Source: Trichobilharzia regenti (lineage: Eukaryota; Platyhelminthes; Trematoda; Strigeidida; Schistosomatidae). Taken from it: DNA of 64,000 nucleotides. The notes under the pieces were generated by a model. The model did no database searches, was not told the DNA's origin, and was given only the letters and a program-made list of their open reading frames with translations. Of this stretch, positions 10,469-19,369 are shown in pieces (within the stretch, counting starts at the first letter, position 1; the number at the start of each line of letters is the position of its first letter). The position numbers were made by a program, and so were the translations under genes. The stretch covers positions 45,233,459-45,297,458 of the forward strand of contig OX235265.1 in NCBI GenBank assembly GCA_944472135.2, written 5' to 3'.

Positions 10469-10622
10469 TCAGGTTGATGATCCAAGTGGAAGTCGTCCGG
10501 ACACAAACAGAATTACCAACAGCTAGATGACAGATGATATCAATTCAGTATATACAATATGAACATATGTACAAAATCACAGACCAAGCATATTGGACTG
10601 CTCATTGATGCGCTACCATTTG

Positions 10623-10663
10623 AAAAAATTGTAGGACTTACAGCAGTACGCCCACAACCCTTC
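10623..10663 (-). promoter_or_regulatory. conserved hairpin, left-arm unit 1
   Basis: On the minus strand GAAGGGTTGTGGG pairs with CCTACAATTTTTT over all 13 positions if G-U pairs are allowed, around the same 15-nt loop. It directly follows the Bel pol-end stub. Confidence 0.55.
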
Positions 10664-10811
10664 TCAGGTTGACGCTCTAGGTTGGAAAATCGTCGCAGAG
10701 TTCATTTGATGATCTTCTATCATCCATAACCTCATCTCTGAACGGTGACACACCAATGTCATTGTATCGTAGAATATAGATGACTAACAAACATACGACG
10801 TATCTGACCGA

Positions 10812-11450
10812 CTAAGGTTGGGTACAGAGTAATTTACACCAAAGATAATCACATTCAAATAGTAATTTGAAACTTGAAATGCCTTTATTCACGCAAGTCA
10901 ATTTAACAATTATCCTCTCGTACACACTTGTCTTATCCTCACTAGACTGAGCAATAGCTTTCGTCTTTTCAAACGCACCAATACTATCATAGTCATTGCA
11001 CAAGGCACTTGAGTTCATGGGCGTCTTTTTCATTGTGGGTGACAACATCAACGGCGACTGAGTGATACCAGTTGATGAACTTAGCAGTGGATCAGAAGCT
11101 GTTGTTGTTCGGCTTTCAGAAAGTTGTCTAACTGCAAGATTATCACCACTGCTGTCTTTTACTATTAGCTCGGGTTTAGCACTAGCATCTGATGATAGGT
11201 GGGCTTCACGCTGATCAATTACACTGACGGTCTCACAAATATCCATACCTTTTACAACTACATCTGCGTTTAATTCTACTTCACTTTCAAGTAGTACAGA
11301 ACCTTTGCTCAACTCAGCAGTAGTAAGCATTCCGCTCATCTCATCATGATCAACCAAAGACAAATGTGCACTATCATGATCATTATCACGAATATTCACT
11401 TTACCGTCAATTTCATCATTTTCAAACTCTTTATTAGCAGCAGTAGACAA
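10812..11450 (-). CDS. extra 212-codon frame of the gag-only Bel derivative (left arm)
   Basis: This open frame lies where pol would begin in a Bel element. It is in the same frame as the upstream gag (11496-12371), separated only by a TAG and a TAA 36 nt apart. The product is acidic and Ser/Thr-rich (NIRDNDHDSAHLSLVDHDEM; KDSSGDNLAVRQLSESRTTT). It ends in a more hydrophobic Cys-containing tail (SFKLLFECDYLWCKLLCTQP). I see no protease, RT, RNase H or integrase motif and recognise no family. There is no ATG at its start; the first ATG is about 37 codons in (MSGML). It may be a host sequence captured by the element or a rapidly evolved gag extension. The right arm (36234-36872) has an identical translation. 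Confidence 0.5.
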   Translation of the reverse strand: MSTAANKEFENDEIDGKVNIRDNDHDSAHLSLVDHDEMSGMLTTAELSKGSVLLESEVELNADVVVKGMDICETVSVIDQREAHLSSDASAKPELIVKDSSGDNLAVRQLSESRTTTASDPLLSSSTGITQSPLMLSPTMKKTPMNSSALCNDYDSIGAFEKTKAIAQSSEDKTSVYERIIVKLTCVNKGISSFKLLFECDYLWCKLLCTQP

Positions 11451-11495
11451 TTTGGGCTCTTACTCACAAGTCCTTAAAGGTTTTATACCTTTACT

Positions 11496-12643
11496 CTAAC
11501 TAGTAATACTTTGAAAACTTGTGGAGTCAGAACTGTCCTCTGAGACTGTAACTCTCCTCTGTGACACTCTATTCAACAATGGCTTACCAGTTGCAACTAC
11601 AGGCTTCCTGACCACACTGTTTTTGTCACACAATTCGGAGTCAGACCTTGATTTCACATTTAGCTTATAATTAAATTTGCTCACTGATTCACGGTTCACT
11701 TTTTTATGCGCTTCTTGCGAACGTGTAAAACACAACCGTGTCTGTCTCACAACTTGTAACCTATCTGTCGGAGACGTTCCACGAAAGCTGTTACACTCAC
11801 TTAGTTTATATGGACTACTAGACACCATAAAGCTTTCTCGATATCCACTTCGCTGAGACCCTTTCTTCATAAATGATTGCGTTTTGCCTTTAGACTGCTC
11901 TATTCTAGGGGTGAAATGCGATATACTGGCAAACTTGCTCATAGCTTGATTGACACTTTCTTTTACCAGTCTCAGAATATCATCGAAATTTGGCTCAATA
12001 TCTTCATCCTCTCTACGAGAGCTTATCTTCAACCATTTCCTTTGCAGTCGAGCAGGTAGGCGTCTCGCTATTACTTGTAGGACGGAACTTGAGTTCAGAT
12101 CACTCATGCAATTCACCGAAACCAATGCATTCTTGTAAGTCATCAGATTATCCGAAAACTCAGAGAGTGCCTTGGAGTCATCTTGTAATTGACTACCATT
12201 ACCCTTAACAGCCTCGAATACGTTCCTTACAATCATCGAGGGTCTTCTGAATCTTTGACGCAGTATATTCCTGGCCTCAGAGTATCCCTCATTAGAGGAC
12301 ATGAGCTTACTATACTGTATAGCTCTTGAAGCAACTCCAGTGCAATACCTCATCAAATACATCAACTTCATTTCATCATTTAATTAAAAACCACTCAACA
12401 TAATCTCAAACTTCTTTACAAACTGTAAAGAGTCAGCTGGGTTTCCGTCGAAACACTGAGGTTCAAATTTAGGTCTATTATTCCTGGACTGTGAAACGTG
12501 AACAACAGAGTCATCGAGCTGAGCATCAAAAGCACATCGTTACATGTAACGGACAAGTCGACATGACTTGCTTTCCTGTTCGCTTCCAAGACTCCTTGTC
12601 CCTTCTTTGACCCAGACATCATTGAACGTAACCAAAATTCCAC
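11496..12643 (-). pseudogene. Bel/Pao gag of a pol-less derivative (left arm)
   Basis: The minus strand has a gag start (SGSKKGQGVLEANRKASH, within 12416-12643), a frame break, and a 291-codon frame (11496-12371) closely matching the gag of the complete element: MKLMYLMRYCTGVASRAIQ, NGSQLQDDSKALSEF, VIARRLPARLQRKWLKISS. The zinc-knuckle region is degenerate: where the complete element has CFSCLKIGHTKWNC this copy has CFTRSQEAHKKVNR, losing three of the four CCHC ligands. Beyond it the sequence becomes unrelated Ser/Arg/Val-rich protein. A leader and LTR (12725-13087) lie upstream. Gag forms the particle; this one probably could not package RNA normally. Confidence 0.8.
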
Positions 12644-12724
12644 AAAGTTCCAGTTAACGCTTGTTCAAAGAAGACTTAGCCGGCACCAGGAAAGACGGAC
12701 GGAGACTATCCAACTGTCAGAAGC

Positions 12725-13087
12725 TGTTAATCATGTCTCATAAACCGTTTATGCCCAGCTCTTTCTACGCCCGGCCTCACGCTGTCCCTCGAAGACTTTC
12801 AGAATTGCTTAATACTAACGGACGCAAACACCACAACACAGATTGGCGACTCGACAATTCCTTATTTTAACACCAAAATATAACCAGCATAATAAGCTGA
12901 GGTCTAAGAACACATATTACAATAACAAATCACGATATTAGTTTTGACAGTTTTTTTCTAGATCATTTCTGAACAGTGACCGATGAGACGATGAATGATG
13001 GATGGATGACTCCCGCGAAAAATATGGAGGAGTTGGGTTCGAGCAAACAACCATGAATTGATCGTTCAATATTCAACTACATTGACA
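12725..13087 (-). repeat. 5' LTR of gag-only Bel derivative (left arm)
   Basis: On the minus strand it runs from TGTCAATGTAG to ...ATGATTAACA, 363 bp. It matches the LTRs at 20881 and 27554 block by block: GAACGATCAATTCATGGTTG, CATCGTCTCATCGGTCACTG, and GCGTCCGTTAGTATTAAGC near the end. An A/T-rich polyadenylation-like block (TTAAAATAAGGAATT) corresponds to the AATAAAGAATT of other copies. Confidence 0.85.
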
Positions 13088-13129
13088 GATACTCTGACCT
13101 GGCGAGTGAACGACGGAAGGTGGCTGGCT

Positions 13130-14185
13130 GTGATACTTCATTCGTCGCGACACGACATGATAGAATAATGTCTCCAGCTAGCACATACAGGCGTGGCCAG
13201 AACAACCGATCTCCTAAGACAAAGCATGTACTTGCCAGATATTAGAGAAGACGTAGCAAGATACGTACTTGGATGTCCACGGTGTCAGCTAATGAAAGGC
13301 GACCGGTGCGTACGACTATCGCTTCAGTCGATTCCAGTTACGGCGATAGGTGACTTGTGGTCCGTAGATGTCATGGGTCCATTTCCTCAGACATCCAATG
13401 GTAATCAGTACCTCTCGGTGATGACGGAACACGCAACGCGATGGGTAGACGCCGTAGCAATCCCAGACCAACGTGCAAGGACCGTGACTGATGCGGTAGT
13501 TAGACACATTGTTGCAGACCACGGCGTACCAAAGACAATGCTGACAGACCAAGGTCCCTGTCTCAAAAGTGAAGAATTTACTTCCCGTTAGAAACAGTTG
13601 AGCATCAAGAGGATCAGAACGACCCTATATCATCCACAATCGAATGGCCTAACGGAGAGAAACAACCGTACACTGAAGGAGTGGCTGGCCTCGAAGAGCG
13701 GTAACTGGTAAACGGATCTTCCACTGATCTTACTAACACATCGTGCTACCACTCAGGGAATGACGAAGTCACCCTTTCAAGTGATGTATGGTAGAAAACC
13801 ACGATTACCGATACACAATGAGACCTGGCCCATTCACCAAAAGTGGAGTTCGACGAAATTAAAAGCAGAGCGGAAAGAAGCAGTCAAGAATGTAATGCAG
13901 AAGCAGCGGAGGAATGTCGCGAGGTCTCAGCTGAAAGGAAAGACCCAATGCATTCCCTTTGCAGTCGGGAACCAAGCGAAGTGTGGAGACAGAAGATATA
14001 CAGTTGGATGCGGGCCAGGTTCACGGAAACTCCTTTCAAATTGGTAAGGACCATACACAATCACAAAAGGAAGGGGTCAAGTATATACCATCCGAAGAGG
14101 TGACAAACAGAAACGAGTTAACGCCAGTCAGGTCCAACGATGGGTACAGTGGGACAAGTCAGTCAGTAACAATCCCCAACTAGAG
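13130..14185 (+). pseudogene. Ty3/Gypsy integrase remnant (left arm)
   Basis: The plus strand encodes an integrase remnant whose full version would insert element cDNA. The zinc-binding region has LAHTGVARTTDLLRQSMYL followed by the cysteine pair CPRCQ. The catalytic core follows: WSVDVMGPF (first Asp), MLTDQGPCLK (second Asp), YHPQSNGLTERNNRTLKEWL (Glu). Then comes SPFQVMYGRKPRLP, typical of the Gypsy integrase C-terminal side. The frame is broken by a TAG after EEFTSR (13591), a TAA near 13710 and later shifts. RT and RNase H are absent, so the element is 5'-truncated. It lies between two Bel LTRs pointing away from it. Confidence 0.85.
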
Positions 14186-14289
14186 GATGTATCACCCAGG
14201 AGGTTGGAACGCCTGCGCACGAAGCTATTTGACGGAAGGACGAGCGTGGTGAGAGCAAGCTAGTCAAAAATAGTAGACAGTATTTTACG

Positions 14290-14590
14290 TCAATGAGTAT
14301 GTCGCAAATATCGGTGGTGAAAAAATATGAACAAGTCTGATTCGACAACAAATCACAGCAGACTTAACGTGGGCAAATATAATTCGCAGACAGATCGCCT
14401 CACTTTCCGGGAAACCCGAAAACAACCAATCAGAAGACTGCGTTTGTCTGCTTGAATAAGCTACAATAATGTACAGGAAATACATATAAATACGTGCTGA
14501 TTTCCGCAATAAAAAGGATCTGTTGCCGGTCCTTATCTTCTATTGTTACAATAGTATTTATCGGTGCGGAGCGTAATTGTAACAATAGGA
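14290..14590 (+). repeat. probable Gypsy 3' LTR region with poly(A) signal and 13-bp palindrome
   Basis: This sequence follows the Gypsy integrase. It contains AATAAAAAGG near 14507 and ends in a perfect 13-bp inverted repeat, CTATTGTTACAAT (14540-14552) and ATTGTAACAATAG (14576-14588). A 23-bp core containing TTTATCGGTGCGGAGCGT lies between. Related sequence recurs at 20790-20840 on the other strand. The exact LTR borders are uncertain. Confidence 0.5.
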
Positions 14591-14701
14591 ACTTAGTGTT
14601 AAGTTCCTTGACAGTTTATTCGCTTGTTCGTTTTCTGGGGCGCCTTCTGTAACTACTAGGATTACTTACGGGATCTGCAGCCAGCTTCTTTTTGGACACG
14701 G

Positions 14702-15071
14702 TGTCAATGTAGTTGAAGATTGAACGATCAATTCATGGTTGTTTGCTCAAAACCAACTTCCCCAATTTTCGCGGAGGCATCAATACACCAGTCATCGTCT
14801 CATCGGTCGCTGTTCAGAAGGAAGTCAGACCAAAACTGTCAGAAGTAATATTGTGATTTATTATTGTAATATTTGTTCATAGACCTTAGTTAAAGCTTAA
14901 TTTTAAAGTTGGATATATGTTGGTGTTACAATAAAGAATTCTCGAGTAACCAATCGGTGTTTTGGTTTTTGCGTCCGTTATTACTAAGCGTTTCTGAGAA
15001 ACTTCAAGGAACAGCGTGAGTCCCAGTGTAGCAAGAGCTGGGCATTGACGGTTTACGAGACGTGGTTGACA
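14702..15071 (+). repeat. 5' LTR of pol-bearing Bel element (left arm)
   Basis: It runs TGTCAATGTAG...CGTGGTTGACA, 370 bp, and is homologous to the LTRs of the complete element. It carries ACAATAAAGAATTC (poly(A) signal) and TTTTTGCGTCCGTTATTACT. It points away from the LTR at 12725-13087. Confidence 0.88.
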
Positions 15072-17384
15072 CACGGATTATCAGCGGAATTCGGATCCTT
15101 TGGTGGCGTTGGATAATGCTTGGTCCAGGAAGGGACTTGGCAACATGAAAGCAGACAGAAATGTAAGTAACGATGAGTTGCCTGTTAACTGTAATGGTAT
15201 GCATGATGCTCCGCATGATGAGTCTGAGGTTCACCCCACTCCGTTTTGGGGTAGTAGTACCTTATGACACCCCAAGTTTGAACCTCGGTACTTTGATGGG
15301 AACCCAGCCGACTACTCACAGTTTATCAAAGAGTCTGAGGTCATGCTGAGTGGTTTTATTTTAAATGACGAAATGAAGTCAATGTATTTGTTGAGGGATT
15401 GTACCGGTGTTGTTGCAAGAGCCATACAGTGCTGCAAGTTTATGTCCCCGAACGATAAATATACAAAGGCTATGAGGATACCAGAAGCTCACAAGGTATT
15501 AGAAGAGAGATTTGGAGGTAGAGATGATCTGTTTGCGGCGAAAACACCACTGGGATGAACAGTGAGAGGACCTATACCCATAGTCCACATATCATCATTA
15601 GTTACAAACGATGGGGACAAACTAGAAACTATGATTAAAAATATGTATGACAAGGAGTTTTGTGACTGCGGTGTCCCAGGGAGGGGTCGTTCTGTAGAAG
15701 ACTTAAAAGCAGTTAAAATAGCCGAGGACTCTTGTAAATACGAAAACGGGCGTTTCAGAGTTGGCCTACCATGGAGATTCAAAGATAGACAGTTGGTTTG
15801 TAATAGGAAAGTTGCTCTTAAGAGACTAATGGGTTTAAAGAAGTTTCTGACGGATGCAGACCTCTGGACTAAATATAAGGATGTCGTCGACAAACACGTG
15901 ATGAAGGGTTACGTTGAAAGACTAGTTGATCAGAGTGAGCCAGGGAAGTGGTATTTGCACCATCATCCCGTCTTCGACCCGAGGAAGCCAGGTAAACTCC
16001 ATGTAGTGTCCGATTGTTCCGCGAAACATGAAGGAGTCTCTCTGGATGGTGATCAGTATAGTGGCTCAGATTGCGTGAGCTCATTAGTGGGACTGCTGTT
16101 AAGATTCAGAAAGTTTACAGTTGCTGTCGCGGCGGATATTGAGGAAATGTTCCTACAAGTGAAGGTGCCAGAGAGTGACAGAGACCACTTAAGGATTTTG
16201 TGGTTTGATGATGGTCCTTGTGGTAAGGTGTCAGAATATAGGATGACAGTGCATCCATTTGGTGCCACGTCCTCCCCGTTTTGTGCTAATTTTGCTCTAC
16301 GAAAGGCAGTGTCCACATTTGGTTCTAATGATTTGCTGGACGTCATAGATTGTTGCTTCTACGTGGATGAATGTTTAGCCTCCTTCGATGGTGATACGTC
16401 TGCAGTTAGATTTGCAACAAGCATTACTGAAGTGTTAGCTAAGGCCGGCTTTCGTCTAACTAAGTGGGTCTCGAACAGCCTAGACGTTTTGAAGCATATA
16501 GATCCAGAAGACAGAGCACCTACTGCAGGAGATTTACCTGTTGATACTCTACCAGTTAAACGCACATTAGGTATGCGATGGGATGTGAACTCTGATACTT
16601 TTGGATTTAGTGTTGGTGATATTAATAAGCCAGTTACTCGGAGAGGTGTGATTTCTGTGTTGTCGTCCGTGTTTGACCCACTTGGATTAGTAGCACCTTA
16701 TCTACTTCCGGTGAGAAGATTACTTCAGGAGACATGCAGGAAAGGGTTACAGTGGGATGAACCATTAACTGAGAGGCAGAGAGAAGAGTGGAAGGGGTGG
16801 GTTAACAGATTAAGAATGCTGAATCTACATTCCGTCTCACGTCCACTTAAGCCGTCGTGAAATCATGATATAATTGACTTCTATGTTTTTTCTGATGCCT
16901 CTGAGGTTGGATTTGGTGCAGCCGTATACATCAGAACAAACTTAAAGGATGAAAAAATGTTCGCCTAGTGATTGGTAAATCTAGAGTTGCACCTCTAAAG
17001 ACGATTTCGATTCCGAGATTGGAACTTACTGCAGCCTTGCTAGCTGCGCAGTTGTTCACAACGGTGTGTAAAGAGTTGGATTACCCCAAGCATCCCGTAA
17101 CGTTTCGGACTGATTCGATGTCTGTGATATATTATATACGCAACGAGTCAGCAAGATATGCATGTTTTGTAGCTAACAGAGTATCTCAAATTCGTGAACT
17201 AACAACTGTTGAGCAGTGGAGGTACGTACCGTCTGGAAAAAATCCAGCTGATCTAGCCTCGCGAGGAGTTATTGATATGAATGTGGTTAAAAATAAGTGA
17301 TGGAAAGGTCCAGAGTTCTTGATACGAGCTGATAGTATGTGGCCTCGTAGAGAAGATGAACCACCGATAAACGAGTGTGCCTTG
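15072..17384 (+). pseudogene. Bel/Pao gag-pol with internal deletion, truncated (left arm)
   Basis: After the LTR the gag start is recognisable (ESEVMLSGFILNDEMKSMYL). Gag then joins pol directly at KAMRI-PEAHKVLEERFGG, an internal deletion of ~1.1 kb relative to the complete element that removes most of gag and the protease. RT follows (15562-16860), with AADIEEMFLQV and a catalytic box reading FYVDE instead of FYVDD. An RNase H piece lies at 16968-17300. Stops occur where right-arm or complete copies have TGG or CGA (15556, 16858, 17298), plus a shift near 16950. The element is cut at 17384 by the arm breakpoint, losing integrase. Confidence 0.88.
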
Positions 17385-17425
17385 ATGTCATCATTTTGCT
17401 GCTTGGTTAAGTTCTGAATTTTCAG

Positions 17426-17542
17426 GAGCGTTTTATCAAATTGGATAGATATCTGACAACACAATCTATTGCAGCTGAGGAGAGAAATGATACAGCAGTG
17501 GATTTATTTGCTGAATTCAACGAATTCATGCCATATCAATAT
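17426..17542 (+). CDS. candidate host exon, unidentified protein
   Basis: The exon is bounded by an acceptor (CTGAATTTTCAG, ending 17425) and a donor (GTAAGG at 17543). It has 39 codons in phase 0, with balanced, non-repetitive composition (RYLTTQSIAAEERNDTAVDL, then FAEFNEFMPYQY). It begins only ~40 bp inside the spacer from the arm breakpoint, so the inverted repeat may have landed in an intron. No family is recognised. A candidate terminal exon follows at 18424. Confidence 0.4.
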
Positions 17543-18277
17543 GTAAGGACCTTTCAGGACTGTCAAGAATGCAAACAATATTCTGAAGATGTAATAACTT
17601 CACGCAACTTCAATTATCGCTTGGCAGTTATTTTCAGAGATCCTCAAATAAGTATAATATACACAGTGGTCTGTTTAATCATGATAAAAACGGTATGGTT
17701 GATGCAGCATTACGCATACTGTTGTATATGTAGGTAAACCTAGATGAACTGTGTTCTTGTCATGAAGATAGGAAAGCAGGTATCAGATGTCTCAGTAAGC
17801 AGTGTAATACATGCAAGCTACATGTTTTTATTTGACATAGGCTGGATCTTCACTCACTTTCAGAATTAATCTTGAATTCAGTTGGAATAAGCTGGTTGTG
17901 CACATCAGTATTGAGAGAATACAGTGAAAGTAAGTAAACGCATGCTTTTTAAGATTAAGTGACACATTTATTTGATATGATTGTATTGTTACTAGTTGTC
18001 TATCTAAGTTAATGATGAATTCGTTGCGATAATAATACCTATTATTGTTTTTATAGTCACTATTAACATGAATGTTATTATTATTGCTTTCAAGACCTAT
18101 TATTTGTCATAAAGTTGTTGTCATTTTTGCTAAAATATTTGTACAAGCTTTGAAAACTACTGCATAACTTGTCATTAAATAATTTTACCATTTCATGATG
18201 CTTTGATGGACCTACTAGATATCGACCAACGATAAATCGCGAAGTCCCTTAAGTTTAGTGAAATCTATTTGGTTACT

Positions 18278-18278
<1 letters not shown>

Positions 18279-18310
<32 letters not shown>

Positions 18311-18320
18311 GTATATATAT
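18279..18320. repeat. (TA)n microsatellite
   Basis: This is a run of AT dinucleotides with occasional GT interruptions. Confidence 0.95.
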
Positions 18321-18423
18321 TGTCTGTAAAGTGATCACTTGTAAATACTTATCAGAAAATTTTATTTGTTCAGATCATATATGTAATACCCAAGTTAATT
18401 ATGCTTTTCTTAAACCTTTTCAG

Positions 18424-18550
18424 ACTTATGGAAAAACATATATGTGCCGTGTACGCAGATGGAACTTACTGGAGGTAATAGAGGACTATTCATCTGAATT
18501 ATCTGTATGTTTTTAATCTGATTTTTGTTTAATAAACGATTTTTCAATGA
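18424..18550 (+). CDS. candidate terminal host exon with poly(A) signal
   Basis: An acceptor (CTTAAACCTTTTCAG) precedes 31 codons including the stop (TYGKTYMCRVRRWNLLEVIE..., TAA ending at 18516). AATAAA follows at about 18530. Entry phase is 0, matching the phase-0 end of the exon at 17426-17542, so the two can be joined in frame. The product is not recognised. An internal GTAATA at 18475 could alternatively be a donor. Confidence 0.35.
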
Positions 18551-18839
18551 ATCTATATTCCTTCTGTTGTAATGCGACTGTGTTCCGGTAACATAAGTAA
18601 CACGTGCTAAGTTAGGAGTCGAGGGTAAACTGTTAGGAGTAAATGCGGCGTCTGGAAAACTCTTGTTTACGTGGTTATATGAGTAGATAGCAGCGTATCG
18701 TGTCCCGTGGCTGAGAACCCTAGGCATTCTGTTTTTAATTATTACGATAACCGTAGTTGCACTGAGTTATACATTTAACAGCACAGGTATAGTCTCTCCT
18801 TATGGTACATTGCGACATGCAGAAATCACAAGCAAACTA

Positions 18840-19073
18840 TTCCAGGTAGAGGGTAACAGACAGGTCACCATGACTTGCTTTCCTGTTTGCATCCAAGACG
18901 TTCTGTCCCTTCTATGACCCAGGCATTGTTGAACTTGACCCAATTCCAAAAATCTTCCAGATATTGCTTGTTCAAAGTAGACCTGGCGCGCACCAGGATA
19001 GATGAATGGTGACTATCCAAACTGTCACCAACTTTCCGAATCCGTCAGAAACTGACTCCAAACCTTCAGAAAC
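18840..19073 (-). pseudogene. Bel 5' leader and gag start, truncated
   Basis: On the minus strand, downstream of the LTR at 19074-19369, lies the leader conserved in this Bel family (CTGGTGC near a TTGAACAAGC block). A gag start follows: MPGS, a stop, then KGQNVLDANRKASHG, compared with MPGSKKGQSVSDANRKVSD in the complete element. The element ends near 18840. Confidence 0.7.
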
Positions 19074-19369
19074 TGTCAGCCTCGTCTCGTAAACCATTAA
19101 TGCCCAGCTCTTGCTACGCTGTCCCTCGAAGCTCCTCAGAAACGCTTAGTACGAACGGACGCAAAAACCAGAACCCAGTTTGGCGACTCGAGAATCATTT
19201 ATTCTAACACCAACATAGAGCCAATTTACAACTAAGGTGTCTAGCGGTTTTGTACGTGCCTTTTGAACAGCGATCGATTAGACGATGACTGGTGTATTGA
19301 TGCCTCCGCGAAAAATTGGGGAAGTTGATTTTGAGCAAGTTGATCGTTCAATCTTCAACTACATTGACA
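19074..19369 (-). repeat. Bel LTR with internal deletion
   Basis: On the minus strand it runs TGTCAATGTAGTTGAAGATTG...GAGACGAGGCTGACA, 296 bp. It is shorter than the other LTRs because part of the middle is missing. Shared blocks include CGCGGAGGCATCAATACACC and GCGTCCGTTCGTACTAAGCG. Confidence 0.85.

Larger units (their letters stand above)
9745..10700 (-). mobile_element. shared hairpin module: Bel 3' UTR fused upstream of LINE ORF1
   Basis: On the minus strand this block begins just after a pol-end stub (DDFPT stop, about 10690-10700) and runs to the LINE ORF1 start. It matches the 3' UTR of the complete Bel element (26789-27310). It holds three ~193-bp units, each with a conserved hairpin, and a TATATAAG box near its end. 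It therefore serves as the 3' UTR of the Bel derivative to its right and as 5' leader or promoter for the LINE on its left. A 219-codon plus-strand frame over 9756-10415 is considered chance. Confidence 0.75.
9314..17384. repeat. left arm of ~8-kb inverted repeat
   Basis: This block is the reverse complement of 30424-38374. Reading frames of 132, 95, 86 and 212 codons are identical in both arms, and the 291-codon gag frame differs by one residue. The main length difference is a ~130-bp deletion in the right arm near 30890. The outer end breaks inside LINE ORF1 of the right copy. The inner end breaks at 17384 after GAGTGTGCCTTG, while the right arm continues into intact Bel polymerase. The outermost ~430 bp (LINE part) and a patch at 9968-10012 are visibly more diverged than the rest. 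Confidence 0.92.

Noticed and set aside
15869..16565. Several open frames antisense to Bel pol
   Set aside because: They recur wherever the pol sequence recurs and are shadows of the real pol frame.
17874..17929. Possible 56-bp micro-exon with a CACTTTCAG acceptor and a GTAAGT donor between the two host exons
   Set aside because: Its length is not a multiple of three and it meets a stop at once when entered in phase 0, so it does not fit the flanking exons.
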